NCBI RefSeq assembly: GCF_000687145.1
Contig: NZ_JMFG01000008.1
Coordinates: 26,045-90,044 of the forward strand
DNA from: Thermoanaerobaculum aquaticum
GTDB lineage: Bacteria; Acidobacteriota; Thermoanaerobaculia; Thermoanaerobaculales; Thermoanaerobaculaceae
DNA length: 64,000 nucleotides
Direction of reading: 5' to 3'
Below the pieces are notes generated by a model. That model saw only the letters and a list, made by a program, of their open reading frames with translations. It did not search any database and was not told where the DNA came from. Positions 28,960 through 37,451 of this stretch are shown here, piece by piece. Each line of letters opens with the position of its first letter. Within the stretch, counting starts at the first letter, position 1. Made by a program: the position numbers and the translations under genes.

Positions 28960-30069
28960 TTACTCTTCCTTGCTGGCGGCTTGTGCCCGCTCTTTTCTTA
29001 TTTGCGCGATCCTTTTCACCGCAAAAGAGGCAAAGTGCGCGGCAACACCCACACCGGCGGCCACCGCCACGGTCTTGCCGATTTCATCGGCGGTAGCTTC
29101 CACCCCTGGCAACGGCACCGCGGTCAACCGCTCGTAAAACGGTCCGTTGTCCCAAAAGTTGGCCTCGGAGCAACCAATGCAGCCATGGCCAGAACCAATG
29201 GGGAACGAAACTCCATTGTTCCACTTGAACGTGGAGCACGAGTTGTAGGTCATGGGGCCCCGACAACCCATTTTGTACAGGCACCAGCCCTTCCGCGCAC
29301 CTTCGTCGTCCCAGCTTTCCACGAACTGACCGGCGTCAAAGAAAGCCCGGCGGTAACACTTGTCGTGGATGCGCTGGCCGTAAAACATCTTGGGTCGTCC
29401 AAAGCGATCTAACTCCGGCAGGCGATCAAAGGTGAGGATGTAAGTGAGCACCCCGGTCATGACCTCGGCAATGGGTGGACAGCCGGGGACGTTGATCACC
29501 GGCTTGTCTTTGATGAGCTCATGGACCGGCTTGGCGCCCGTGGGGTTGGGCTTGGCCGCCTGCACACAGCCGTTGGACGCGCAGGAACCCCAAGCAATCA
29601 CCGCCATGGCGCCTTTTGCCGTTTCTTGCAGGATTTCCAAAAACGTCTTCCCCGCCACGGTGCAGTAAATGCCCCCATCCTTTGTGGGCGCATTCCCTTC
29701 CACCGCCAGCACGTAGCGCCCGGGATACTCCCGCATGATCCGCTCGCGGATTTCTTCCACCTGATGCCCTGCCGCGGCTTGCAAGGTATCGTCGTAATCC
29801 AGCGAGATCATGTTGAGCACGATATCCGCGGCAATGGGATGGGAGGAGCGAATGAAGGACTCACTGCAGCAGGTGCACTCCAGGCCGTGCAGCCAAATGA
29901 CCGGCAGCCGCGGCTTGGTCTCCAGCGCTTCCACCACCCGCGCCACCTGCGAAGCGGGTAGGCCCAGGGCAGCCGCGGTGACGGTGCAAAAGCGCAAGAA
30001 GTCCCGGCGGCTAACCCCATGACTGGAAAGAACCTCATAGGTCGTTGGCCACTTTCCCTTTTCCCCCAT
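28960..30069 (-). CDS. hyaA: [NiFe] hydrogenase small subunit with O2-tolerance cysteines
   Basis: A 369-residue Fe-S subunit starting at ATG 30069, with AGGAGG five bases upstream. A Tat signal (SRRDFLRF, 20-27) exports it. The proximal-cluster ligands Cys65, Cys68, Cys163 and Cys197 are present, and so are the two extra Cys of O2-tolerant enzymes: Cys67 in ECTCCSES and Cys168 in WGSCASNGC. Subtracting 48 gives exactly the Hyd-1 numbering 17/19/20/115/120/149. A C-terminal membrane anchor (about 320-345) binds the cytochrome. This points to a group 1d-like membrane-bound uptake hydrogenase. Confidence 0.96.
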   Translation of the reverse strand: MGEKGKWPTTYEVLSSHGVSRRDFLRFCTVTAAALGLPASQVARVVEALETKPRLPVIWLHGLECTCCSESFIRSSHPIAADIVLNMISLDYDDTLQAAAGHQVEEIRERIMREYPGRYVLAVEGNAPTKDGGIYCTVAGKTFLEILQETAKGAMAVIAWGSCASNGCVQAAKPNPTGAKPVHELIKDKPVINVPGCPPIAEVMTGVLTYILTFDRLPELDRFGRPKMFYGQRIHDKCYRRAFFDAGQFVESWDDEGARKGWCLYKMGCRGPMTYNSCSTFKWNNGVSFPIGSGHGCIGCSEANFWDNGPFYERLTAVPLPGVEATADEIGKTVAVAAGVGVAAHFASFAVKRIAQIRKERAQAASKEE

Positions 30070-30095
30070 AGGCACCTCCTGAACTTGTCTTTAAG

Positions 30096-30125
30096 GCTAA
30101 GACCCGGCCAGACTCTTGTCAAGAG
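30096..30125 (-). promoter_or_regulatory. Hydrogenase operon promoter region
   Basis: Two readings overlap. A sigma54-like element on the minus strand is TGGCCGGGTCTTAGC (30110-30096), with GG and GC ten bases apart; it would start RNA about 16 bases before the ATG. A sigma70-like reading is TTGACA (30123-30118) with a poor -10, TAGCCT, 17 bases on. A perfect 6+1+6 palindrome, CTCTTGTCAAGAG on the plus strand (30113-30125), overlaps the -35. I cannot decide between them from sequence alone. Confidence 0.45.
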
Positions 30126-30149
30126 CTTGTATGTCACATCAGATCGTCA

Positions 30150-30206
30150 TTAAAACGTAAATTAAGTCGCAACGACCTCAGTTAAAAGCATCTCTTTTGG
30201 TTAAAA
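30150..30206. repeat. Three spaced TTAAAA elements upstream of the hydrogenase promoter
   Basis: TTAAAA occurs at 30150, 30182 and 30201, spaced 32 and 19 bases, close to whole helical turns. A GTCG-CAA-CGAC palindrome lies at 30166-30176. These AT-rich elements stand out in GC-rich DNA and could be activator sites or UP elements. Confidence 0.35.
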
Positions 30207-30266
30207 TAGCTTGCACTTTTGACCGGCGATTTTGACCTAGCGCACCGAAGCCCGCAAAAGCTCGCG

Positions 30267-31079
30267 CTAGTTACGTCCGGGCTGGCGGCGGGCCTGTGAG
30301 CGGGAAACCAGAGCCCGGGTAAGTCGGGGGAAGTGCCGGGCCAAAAAGACCGCCAACTTCCCGTGCCCGGTGACCACCAGCTCGGGCTTCCGTTTCAAAA
30401 TCGCCCGCACCATGAGCTTGGCGGCCTTTTCCGCCGGCATGATCAGCCACGGTGGCACAGGATCGGGAGCTTCCGGGCGCAGGATGCCGCGGTTGTCCAC
30501 GCGGCGAATGTTGCTTTCCACAAACCCCGGGGAAATGAGCACCACGCTTACCCCGTAGGGACGCAGCTCTCCCCGCAGGCTTTCCGCCAACGCCCGCACC
30601 GCAAACTTGCTCATGGCGTAAGCTGAAGCCCCCGGAGTTGGAAAGTAACCGGAAACCGACCCCATGATGGCCAGGACCCCGCGGCTTTCCTTGAGCGCCG
30701 GTAAAGCGGCCTTCACCGTGCGGATGACCCCGTACACGTTGGTTTCAAACTGGCGCTCAAAGTCCTCGAGGGTTAACTCCTCCACCCTCCCCACCACGCC
30801 AAAGCCGGCGTTGGCCACCACTACGTCCAAACCCCCGAGGCTTTCCCTAGCAAAGGCCACCGCTTTCTCCACCGAAAGGGAATCGGTCACGTCGCACACC
30901 ACCGCTTGCGCCCAGCCACCCTGGGCGCGAATGCCCTGGCAAACCGCCTCCAGGCGCTCTTGGGAGCGAGCCGCAATGACCACTTTGGCCTTGAGCTGAG
31001 CAAAACGCCGGGCCAGAGCTGCCCCTATCCCCGATGACCCTCCGGTAATAAAAACCCGCAAACCCGCTGCGTTTCTCAT
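30267..31079 (-). CDS. Short-chain dehydrogenase/reductase
   Basis: A 270-residue classical SDR: cofactor loop TGGSSGIG, the NAG motif (VVANAGFG), the catalytic Ser in MGSVSGYF and YxxxK as YAMSK. The start at ATG 31079 gives the normal length; a longer frame upstream has no motif. Substrate is unknown; the closest feel is to the DltE/YqjQ-type ketoreductases. It is likely a single-gene unit, divergent from the diguanylate cyclase. Confidence 0.88.
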   Translation of the reverse strand: MRNAAGLRVFITGGSSGIGAALARRFAQLKAKVVIAARSQERLEAVCQGIRAQGGWAQAVVCDVTDSLSVEKAVAFARESLGGLDVVVANAGFGVVGRVEELTLEDFERQFETNVYGVIRTVKAALPALKESRGVLAIMGSVSGYFPTPGASAYAMSKFAVRALAESLRGELRPYGVSVVLISPGFVESNIRRVDNRGILRPEAPDPVPPWLIMPAEKAAKLMVRAILKRKPELVVTGHGKLAVFLARHFPRLTRALVSRSQARRQPGRN

Positions 31080-31172
31080 GAAAGCATTCTTTCGGAAAAG
31101 GCACGGTTTGGCAAGAACACAACCGCCAGCAAACGAATCTTGCAACCCTATTAGGCAAAACCAGCATCCCTG

Positions 31173-31200
31173 TTGACAAATTGTCTTGTGTGGATAGCAT
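31173..31200 (+). promoter_or_regulatory. Promoter of the diguanylate cyclase gene
   Basis: TTGACA (31173-31178) and TAGCAT (31195-31200) are 16 bases apart. RNA would start near 31207, only about five bases before the ATG at 31212, again almost leaderless. Confidence 0.5.
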
Positions 31201-31211
31201 GTGCCCTGAGG

Positions 31212-34046
31212 ATGCACACGAGGTCCTGGGTCGCGGTCATCGCAGCCTGGTCTCTTTGGGTGTTCCCCAAAGGACAGGCGATCGGTGAGCGATTGAACTT
31301 TTCCCTGTACACCAACACCGAGGGCCTGCCGCAGCGACAGGTGCTGGCTGTTACCCGGGACGAGCAGGGCTACCTGTGGGTGGGCACCTACGGCGGGCTT
31401 TCCCGCTTCAACGGCCGCAGCTTCCTCACCCTACGAACCCACCATGGCCTTTCGTCCAACGGCATCCAAGATATCGTGGCAGTGGGTAGCGGCCGGCTTT
31501 GGGTGGGCACCTCCGGTGGCGGCGTGTGCCTGGTGGAAGCCCTCAGGGCTACCCGCTGCTTTCACGCTCCAAACACGCTGACCTCCGAGGACGTCCTGGA
31601 TTTGGAAATGGACGGCGAAGAGAGCGTGTGGGTGGGGGGCTTTGACGGGGTCACGCGGCTTTTTGCGGACGGCTCAAGCCAAAAGTTTGGCGATGCCGAC
31701 GGTAAGGTCCTCCGTAACGTTTGGAGCATCAAAAAGGTTGGGCAACGAATCATCGTGGGCTTTTCCGGGGGTCTGGCGGAAATCCGCGGCGACCGCGCCC
31801 ACCTCCTTCCGGTGCAAGTGTCCGATGGGGGCGTCCGCGCGCTGCTCCCCACCCAGCGGTGGCTTTACGTAGGTTGCGAGCGCGGCCTTTTCCGGCTGCC
31901 GGCCAGCCTCGAAGCGCCACAACCGGAGCTTCTGGTGCCGAACATCACGGTGCAAGACCTCTCCGGTGGCGAAGACAACGTGTGGGCCGCGACACGCACC
32001 GGCCTCCTCCACTGGGATGGCCAGACGCTCCGCACGTTGACAACCAAAAACGGCCTGCCCACGGAGGTGGTGCACCGGGTCCTCTTGGACCACGAAGGCA
32101 TCCTGTGGATGGGGACCGAAGAGGGGCTCGGCAAGCTGGTCCCGGGACCTTTCTTGACCTTCACCACAGCTGATGGCCTTCCCCACAACTTCGTGCGGGC
32201 CATTGCCGAGGATGCCAAGGGGCGGCTGGTGGTGGGCACCCGAAACGGACTGGCGGTAGGCGAAAGGGACGGTTCCCTTCCACGTTTCCATTCGGTTTTT
32301 ACAGAACGGCGGGTTTACTCGATCCTTCCGCACCCCAGCGGGGATCTATGGGTTGCTACCAACGGTGGCGTCGTTCAGCTCCGCAACGACCAAACTGCAC
32401 GCATTTGGCAGGAAAAGGATGGGCTTCCCGATCGCTTCACCTTTGCTTTGGCGTACGATGCCACCACCGACGAGCTTTGGTTGGGGACCTGGTCGGGGAC
32501 CGCCTGCCTCAAACAGGGAAAGCTGGTCTCGCTGCCGCCGCCGTTGGCCTCCGCTCGCCCCCTTTCCATGCACGTGGACCAGCGCGGGCGGCTCTGGATT
32601 GGGTTGCGGGACGGCAAGGTGTTGGTGCGCGAACGAAACGGCAATACGAAGGTGCTGGGGGCAGCCGAGGGTTTTTCTGACCAGGTGGTGTGGTCCATTG
32701 CCTCCGACGAGCAAGGGGTCTGGCTGGGAACCAACGGGGACGGGGCCTTTTACGTGAGCGACCACGGCATCAGCCGATGGGACACCAGCAAGGGGTTAGT
32801 TGACGACTTTGTCTGGCAGGTGCTGCCCGACAAGAAAGGGCGGGTTTGGTTTTTCACCTCCCAGGGGCTCGATCGCTTGGAAGCTGGAAACATCAGGCAC
32901 TTTGGCGCCCACGACGGCCTTCCGGACCTGGAGGGTTCGGCCAACGCCTGCTGGCAGGACTCCCGCGGCAACCTCTGGTTTGGTACCGGCTCGGGGCTGG
33001 TGCGCTACGACCCGCAGGCGGAAAACAAAGCCCTGGCCCCGCCTCAGGTGTTGTTGGAATCCGCGACCTTTGGAAACGGGGTTGCTGTTCAGCCGGGCAT
33101 GCAACTCCCCTCCACCCACGGACGGGTGGTTTTTTCCGTGGTTTCCCTGGCGCTCCGCAACGAAAAAGCCCTCCGTTACAGCTACCGCTTGCTTCCGGCC
33201 CAGCCCTCCTGGTCGCCGCCCCAAGCCCAGGGGGAGATCGCCTTTGCCGCCCTGGGACCCGGCAGCTACCGCTTTGAGGCGGTGGCGCTGGACGCCGACG
33301 GTCAGCGCTCCGAAACCCCCGTGGCCTTTGAGTTTTCCGTGGCTCGCCCCTGGTGGCAAAGCCCCCTCTTCTTGATGGCCTTGGTCCTGCTGGCGGTAGG
33401 GCTCACCGTGGCCTACTCCCGCTGGCGGCTGGCCCGGGTGCAGGCCCGCGCCCGGGAGCTTGAACGGCTGGTGAACGAACGCACCCGGGAGCTGGCGGAA
33501 AAAGCCCTGGAGCTGGCCCGTTTGGCTGAAACCGATGAGCTCACCGGCCTTCCTAACCGCCGGAAGTTCTTTGAAACGCTGCGTTCTGAACTGCAGAGGC
33601 TCTGGCGGGCCCCCCAGGAAACCCGCCTGGCCCTGCTGCTGGTGGACCTGGACAACTTCAAGGACATCAACGACACCCTGGGCCACAGCGCCGGGGATTT
33701 GGTGCTTAAAGCGGTGGGCGCGGCTCTGGCCGCTTCGGTGCGCACCACCGACACCGTGGCTCGCATCGGCGGCGACGAGTTCGCCGTGATTTTGCCCATG
33801 ACCGATCGCTTAGGTGCGGCAGTGGTGGCGCGCAAGGTCCTGGACGCTGTGGGCGGGGTGCGGGTTGATTTCGCCGGCCGCACCTTGAGCGTCACCGCCA
33901 CGGCCGGCCTGGCGGTGGTGGCCCCAACGGCGGCGTTTGCCGAGGAGGAAATCACCCGCCTGGTGCAGCGGGCCGACGTGGCCCTTTACGCCGCCAAGCG
34001 ACGGGGTGGCAACATCTTCCTGGAAGACACGGAGACCTTAGCGTAG
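31212..34046 (+). CDS. Propeller-sensor diguanylate cyclase (Reg_prop, Y_Y_Y, TM, GGDEF)
   Basis: The 944-residue product begins with a signal/anchor segment and then holds many Reg_prop blades (LWVGT.GGL.R patterns, about 30-615), a Y_Y_Y domain (about 620-705), one membrane helix (about 718-738), a coiled coil and a GGDEF domain. The active site reads GGDEF (about 853) with RTTD five residues ahead, the inhibitory I-site, so it should make c-di-GMP and be product-inhibited. The periplasmic propeller suggests sensing of an external polymer or ligand. The start at ATG 31212 follows the promoter at 31173-31200. Confidence 0.9.
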   Translation: MHTRSWVAVIAAWSLWVFPKGQAIGERLNFSLYTNTEGLPQRQVLAVTRDEQGYLWVGTYGGLSRFNGRSFLTLRTHHGLSSNGIQDIVAVGSGRLWVGTSGGGVCLVEALRATRCFHAPNTLTSEDVLDLEMDGEESVWVGGFDGVTRLFADGSSQKFGDADGKVLRNVWSIKKVGQRIIVGFSGGLAEIRGDRAHLLPVQVSDGGVRALLPTQRWLYVGCERGLFRLPASLEAPQPELLVPNITVQDLSGGEDNVWAATRTGLLHWDGQTLRTLTTKNGLPTEVVHRVLLDHEGILWMGTEEGLGKLVPGPFLTFTTADGLPHNFVRAIAEDAKGRLVVGTRNGLAVGERDGSLPRFHSVFTERRVYSILPHPSGDLWVATNGGVVQLRNDQTARIWQEKDGLPDRFTFALAYDATTDELWLGTWSGTACLKQGKLVSLPPPLASARPLSMHVDQRGRLWIGLRDGKVLVRERNGNTKVLGAAEGFSDQVVWSIASDEQGVWLGTNGDGAFYVSDHGISRWDTSKGLVDDFVWQVLPDKKGRVWFFTSQGLDRLEAGNIRHFGAHDGLPDLEGSANACWQDSRGNLWFGTGSGLVRYDPQAENKALAPPQVLLESATFGNGVAVQPGMQLPSTHGRVVFSVVSLALRNEKALRYSYRLLPAQPSWSPPQAQGEIAFAALGPGSYRFEAVALDADGQRSETPVAFEFSVARPWWQSPLFLMALVLLAVGLTVAYSRWRLARVQARARELERLVNERTRELAEKALELARLAETDELTGLPNRRKFFETLRSELQRLWRAPQETRLALLLVDLDNFKDINDTLGHSAGDLVLKAVGAALAASVRTTDTVARIGGDEFAVILPMTDRLGAAVVARKVLDAVGGVRVDFAGRTLSVTATAGLAVVAPTAAFAEEEITRLVQRADVALYAAKRRGGNIFLEDTETLA

Positions 34047-34118
34047 CCGCTGGCCAACTACAGTCCATGAACCCCAAAGCAGCACCTTGCGTTATTGACA
34101 AGCGAGGAGGGCATGAGC

Positions 34119-34391
34119 ATGGCGATGGCATGTCGGGCTTGCGGGCGGGAAATCCCGGAGGGCAGCACGTACTGCAACTTCTGCGGGGCCGCACAGGCGT
34201 TGGGCTTCCGCAAGCTCTTCCGCTCGTCTACGGAACGTCAGCTCCTGGGGGTATGCGGAGGGTTCGCCGAGTACTGGGAGCTGGATCCCACGGTCATCCG
34301 CGTGGCGTACGCCGTGCTGACGTTTCTTACCGGCGTTCTTCCCGGTGTTCTGCTTTACTTCGTGCTGGCCCTCATCATGCCCAAGCGGTAA
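34119..34391 (+). CDS. Zinc-ribbon PspC-domain membrane protein
   Basis: A 90-residue protein: a CxxC...CxxC zinc ribbon (CRACGREIPEGSTYCNFCG) and a PspC domain with the signature LGVCGGFAEYWELDPTVIRV plus one or two membrane helices. PspC-like proteins take part in envelope stress responses. AGGAGG at 34105-34110 is best spaced for ATG 34119; ATG 34113 is an alternative. The stop directly abuts the stop of the convergent gene. Confidence 0.83.
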   Translation: MAMACRACGREIPEGSTYCNFCGAAQALGFRKLFRSSTERQLLGVCGGFAEYWELDPTVIRVAYAVLTFLTGVLPGVLLYFVLALIMPKR

Positions 34392-36077
34392 TTAGGGCCG
34401 CCCTGGGTTTTTTGGCGCTGGCCTCAGGACCTTTCGGGGCTGTGCCGGCAGGATTGAAGCGAAGCTCAGCCGGTTGTTTTCGAGGCTTTGCTCTGCGGTA
34501 CTGGTGGAAACCAGAGCAAACCCCTGTCGCAACGCCAAAAGGCTTCCGCGAAGGACAAAGTCCAGACTCACCTTGCTGCCCGGCTCCAGGGTTCCCAACT
34601 GGCACCACGCTCTGTTTTTCGTTCCCGAAGTCTCGCAGGAAAAGCCGCTGGGAACGCTTTGAACTACCCCTCCGCCCCCGGCCAAAACCTCGATTTGGCT
34701 TTCGAAAGCCGGAGCTTCGCCCTGGTTTTTGACCCGCAGGGAAACCACCACAGAGTGGGCGCCCAGCTCCTCATCGAAGCTGGCCTGGCCCTCCAGGGCC
34801 AGGTCTGCCGCCGGGCTACTGCGGGCCGTGCAGCGGAGCTCCCGCTCGGGAAGCTCACCCCCGTGGGGCGTCACTGTCCAATACACCGGGTACAGCTCCT
34901 CGGTGGAAAAGGCCAATGAAAACGATTGCAGTTGTTCCTGAGCATCCGCCAGCCCGAGCTGCGCTGCGGTGAGCCCGCGACACTCCCAAAAATCCTCTCG
35001 CCGGCCGGCGCTTCTCACCATGAAAAGCTCCCTGGACACGGAAGTAGCGTCGGTTCCCGCCAGCAGCACGGTGCCATCGGGAAATGGGGCGACCCCCGCA
35101 GGCCAAACCCCGCGGCCCCCGCGATAGCCCAGGGCGGAAAGCCCGGAAAGGTCCCAGGGAAGCTGAAGCATCAGCGCCTCCCCGTAAGCCAAGCCCTGCT
35201 GCGCTGCTACCAGCCAGCCCGACCCGGCTGCCGCCGCGTATCCCCACAATCCCTCGTCGCCAACCACCTTCTTTTGCGCCACTAACTGCCCTTCCCCGTC
35301 AACCGTGGCCAACCATAGATCGGTCGGGCTTTCCCGGTGTTCCAGCGTCCCTACCAAAAGCCACCGTCCTTGCGGGCCAAAGCTGCAAACATCCAGCGTC
35401 CTCCCGGCGGGCAGGCGAACGGTCCATCGGGGCTGGCCCTGGGGGTCCCAGAGGCTTGCGAAACCGTAGCGGGATTCGCCCTCCCCGACCGAACCCACCA
35501 CCAGAAGCGATCCATCCGGCGCTGAACACACGTCGTTGAGCCGCGCCAAAGGCAGGGAAAGCACCCGTACCCACTCCAGCTCGCCCGAAGCGCTCACCCG
35601 CGCTACTGCGGGCCCTGCCAGCTGCGAACGGTCCTGGCGGTTAAAGCTTACGTAGAACCCACCTTGGGGCGCCGGGGCCAGCCGTACCGGTTCATGGCCC
35701 CAGGTCACCCGGGCTTGCCAAAGGAAGTTTCCCGCCCCATCGAGCTTGGCCACAAAGGCGCCGCCGTAATCGTGAGGCCAAAAGTCCGCACCCCCTGCCA
35801 CCACCCAGCCATCCTCCTGCGGAAGCGCCCGCTCCAAGGACCCGGTTCCATCGGTCACCAGCGTCCATTGCGGCTCACCTTGGGCAGACACCAAAACCGC
35901 CAGCGGCCACCCCTCAACTTTTCCAAGCAGCAACGCCTCCCCGGCGGGGTTTACCGACAAACCGGAAGCTTCAGCCCATTGCCCTCCGGGAAAGCTCAGG
36001 GTTTGCACGTACAGCTCCTGGCCTGGCAGCCCCGATGCGACCGCACCCAGGACCAGAGCCAACCAGTGGTTCTTCAT
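34392..36077 (-). CDS. Secreted propeller-like protein with a C-terminal CARDB-like domain
   Basis: A 561-residue protein from ATG 36077, which has GGGAGGG upstream; a signal peptide covers about 1-20 (ending GLPGQ). Residues about 25-370 repeat G-x-W/L-x-V-x-x-x-D patterns typical of quinoprotein/delta-60-like propellers that report on stored values. Residues about 425-530 look like a CARDB or DUF11-type beta-sandwich (VVVSLRVKNQGEAPAFES). The function is unknown; surface binding is likely. Confidence 0.7.
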   Translation of the reverse strand: MKNHWLALVLGAVASGLPGQELYVQTLSFPGGQWAEASGLSVNPAGEALLLGKVEGWPLAVLVSAQGEPQWTLVTDGTGSLERALPQEDGWVVAGGADFWPHDYGGAFVAKLDGAGNFLWQARVTWGHEPVRLAPAPQGGFYVSFNRQDRSQLAGPAVARVSASGELEWVRVLSLPLARLNDVCSAPDGSLLVVGSVGEGESRYGFASLWDPQGQPRWTVRLPAGRTLDVCSFGPQGRWLLVGTLEHRESPTDLWLATVDGEGQLVAQKKVVGDEGLWGYAAAAGSGWLVAAQQGLAYGEALMLQLPWDLSGLSALGYRGGRGVWPAGVAPFPDGTVLLAGTDATSVSRELFMVRSAGRREDFWECRGLTAAQLGLADAQEQLQSFSLAFSTEELYPVYWTVTPHGGELPERELRCTARSSPAADLALEGQASFDEELGAHSVVVSLRVKNQGEAPAFESQIEVLAGGGGVVQSVPSGFSCETSGTKNRAWCQLGTLEPGSKVSLDFVLRGSLLALRQGFALVSTSTAEQSLENNRLSFASILPAQPRKVLRPAPKNPGRP

Positions 36078-36131
36078 CGCGGAAGCCCTCCCACGCAATG
36101 TACGGTGGGAAAAGCCCGCGCGTTGGGTAGC

Positions 36132-36554
36132 CTAGGCTTCCACGAGCTCGTGGGTGGAGAAGAAGAAGCCCACCTCGATTTTGGCGTTTTCGGGGGAATC
36201 CGAGCCGTGGATGGCGTTGCGCTCAATGGAGGAACCGTACAAAGCCCGGATGGTGCCCGGCGCCGCTTTGGCGGGGTCGGTAGCCCCCATCACTTCCCGC
36301 AAGTACGCCACGGCGTTGTCCCGCTCCAGGGCCATCACCCACACCGGCCCCGAGGTCATAAACGCCACCAGCGAGCTGTAAAACGGCCGCTCCCGGTGCA
36401 CTTCGTAGAACTTTTTGGCTTGCGCTTCCGTAAGCCGCAAGCGCTTGACCCCCAAGATGGCGAAACCTTCCCGCTCCAAACGGTCAATGATGGCTCCCAC
36501 GTGGCCAGCAGCCACCGCATCGGGCTTGATGATCGTCAACGTGCGCTCCACCAT
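36132..36554 (-). CDS. ndk: Nucleoside diphosphate kinase
   Basis: A 140-residue Ndk. The catalytic His is in NAIHGSDSPENA and the N-terminus reads ERTLTIIKPDAV, as in the family. It exchanges phosphate between NTPs and NDPs. It lies 11 bases downstream of sucD, and the GTP made by SucCD could feed this enzyme. GGGGGGAG precedes the start. Confidence 0.97.
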   Translation of the reverse strand: MVERTLTIIKPDAVAAGHVGAIIDRLEREGFAILGVKRLRLTEAQAKKFYEVHRERPFYSSLVAFMTSGPVWVMALERDNAVAYLREVMGATDPAKAAPGTIRALYGSSIERNAIHGSDSPENAKIEVGFFFSTHELVEA

Positions 36555-36565
36555 GCTCCCCCCTT

Positions 36566-37441
36566 TTACGCTCGGCCTAAAACTTTGGCCATGGTGATAC
36601 CTATTTCCGCCGGCGTGGGCACCACGTGGATGCCCGCCGCTTGCAGGGCTTCCATTTTTTCCTTGGCGGTGCCCTTGCCTCCGGAAATGATGGCGCCGGC
36701 ATGGCCCATACGCCGCCCCGGAGGTGCCGTTTGTCCGGCGATAAATGCCACAACTGGCTTGGAAAAATGGGCCTTGACGTATTCAGCCGCTTCTTCTTCG
36801 GCGGTGCCGCCAATTTCGCCAATGAGCACCACCGCTTCGGTTTGCGGGTCGTCTTTAAACGCTGCCAGTACGTCCACGAAGGTGGTCCCGGGTACCGGAT
36901 CGCCGCCAATCCCCACGCAGGTGGACTGGCCCAGCCCCAACTTGGTGAGCTGGTCCACCGCTTCGTAAGTCAGGGTTCCCGAGCGGGAAACCACGCCAAT
37001 GCTGCCTTCCCGGTGAATGTGCGCCGGCATGATCCCCAGCTTGGCTTTCCCCGGCGAGATGATGCCGGGGCAGTTGGGACCGATGAGCCGCACCTTGCTT
37101 CCGGAAAGCGCCTGCTTCACCAGCACCTCATCCCGGGCGGGGATGCCCTCGGTAATGCAAACGATGAGCTCAATGCCGGCATCGGCCGCTTCCAAAATGG
37201 CGTCGGCGGCCAAAAGCGGCGGCACGAAGATCAAGGAAGCGTTGCAGTTGGTGGCCTTTTTGGCCTCGGCCACGGTGTTGAACACCGGAACCCCGTCCAC
37301 CTCCTGGCCGCCCTTGCCGGGGGTGACACCGGCCACGATTTGGGTGCCGTACTCGCGGCAGCGAGCGGCGTGGAACTGCCCCTCTTTCCCGGTAAGACCC
37401 TGCACCACAACGCGCGTGTTTTGATCCACCCAAATGGCCAT
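36566..37441 (-). CDS. sucD: Succinyl-CoA synthetase, alpha subunit
   Basis: A 291-residue SucD with the CoA-binding Rossmann domain ([15 protein letters not shown]), [16 protein letters not shown] and the phosphorylated His in [14 protein letters not shown]. With SucC it makes ATP or GTP from succinyl-CoA in the TCA cycle. It follows sucC by ten bases, with GGGAGG ahead of its ATG. Confidence 0.97.
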   Translation of the reverse strand: MAIWVDQNTRVVVQGLTGKEGQFHAARCREYGTQIVAGVTPGKGGQEVDGVPVFNTVAEAKKATNCNASLIFVPPLLAADAILEAADAGIELIVCITEGIPARDEVLVKQALSGSKVRLIGPNCPGIISPGKAKLGIMPAHIHREGSIGVVSRSGTLTYEAVDQLTKLGLGQSTCVGIGGDPVPGTTFVDVLAAFKDDPQTEAVVLIGEIGGTAEEEAAEYVKAHFSKPVVAFIAGQTAPPGRRMGHAGAIISGGKGTAKEKMEALQAAGIHVVPTPAEIGITMAKVLGRA

Positions 37442-37451
37442 ACAAGCCTCC

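Noticed and set aside
30070-30075. GTG 30075 as hyaA start
   Set aside because: It lies inside the Shine-Dalgarno AGGAGG; ATG 30069 has correct spacing.
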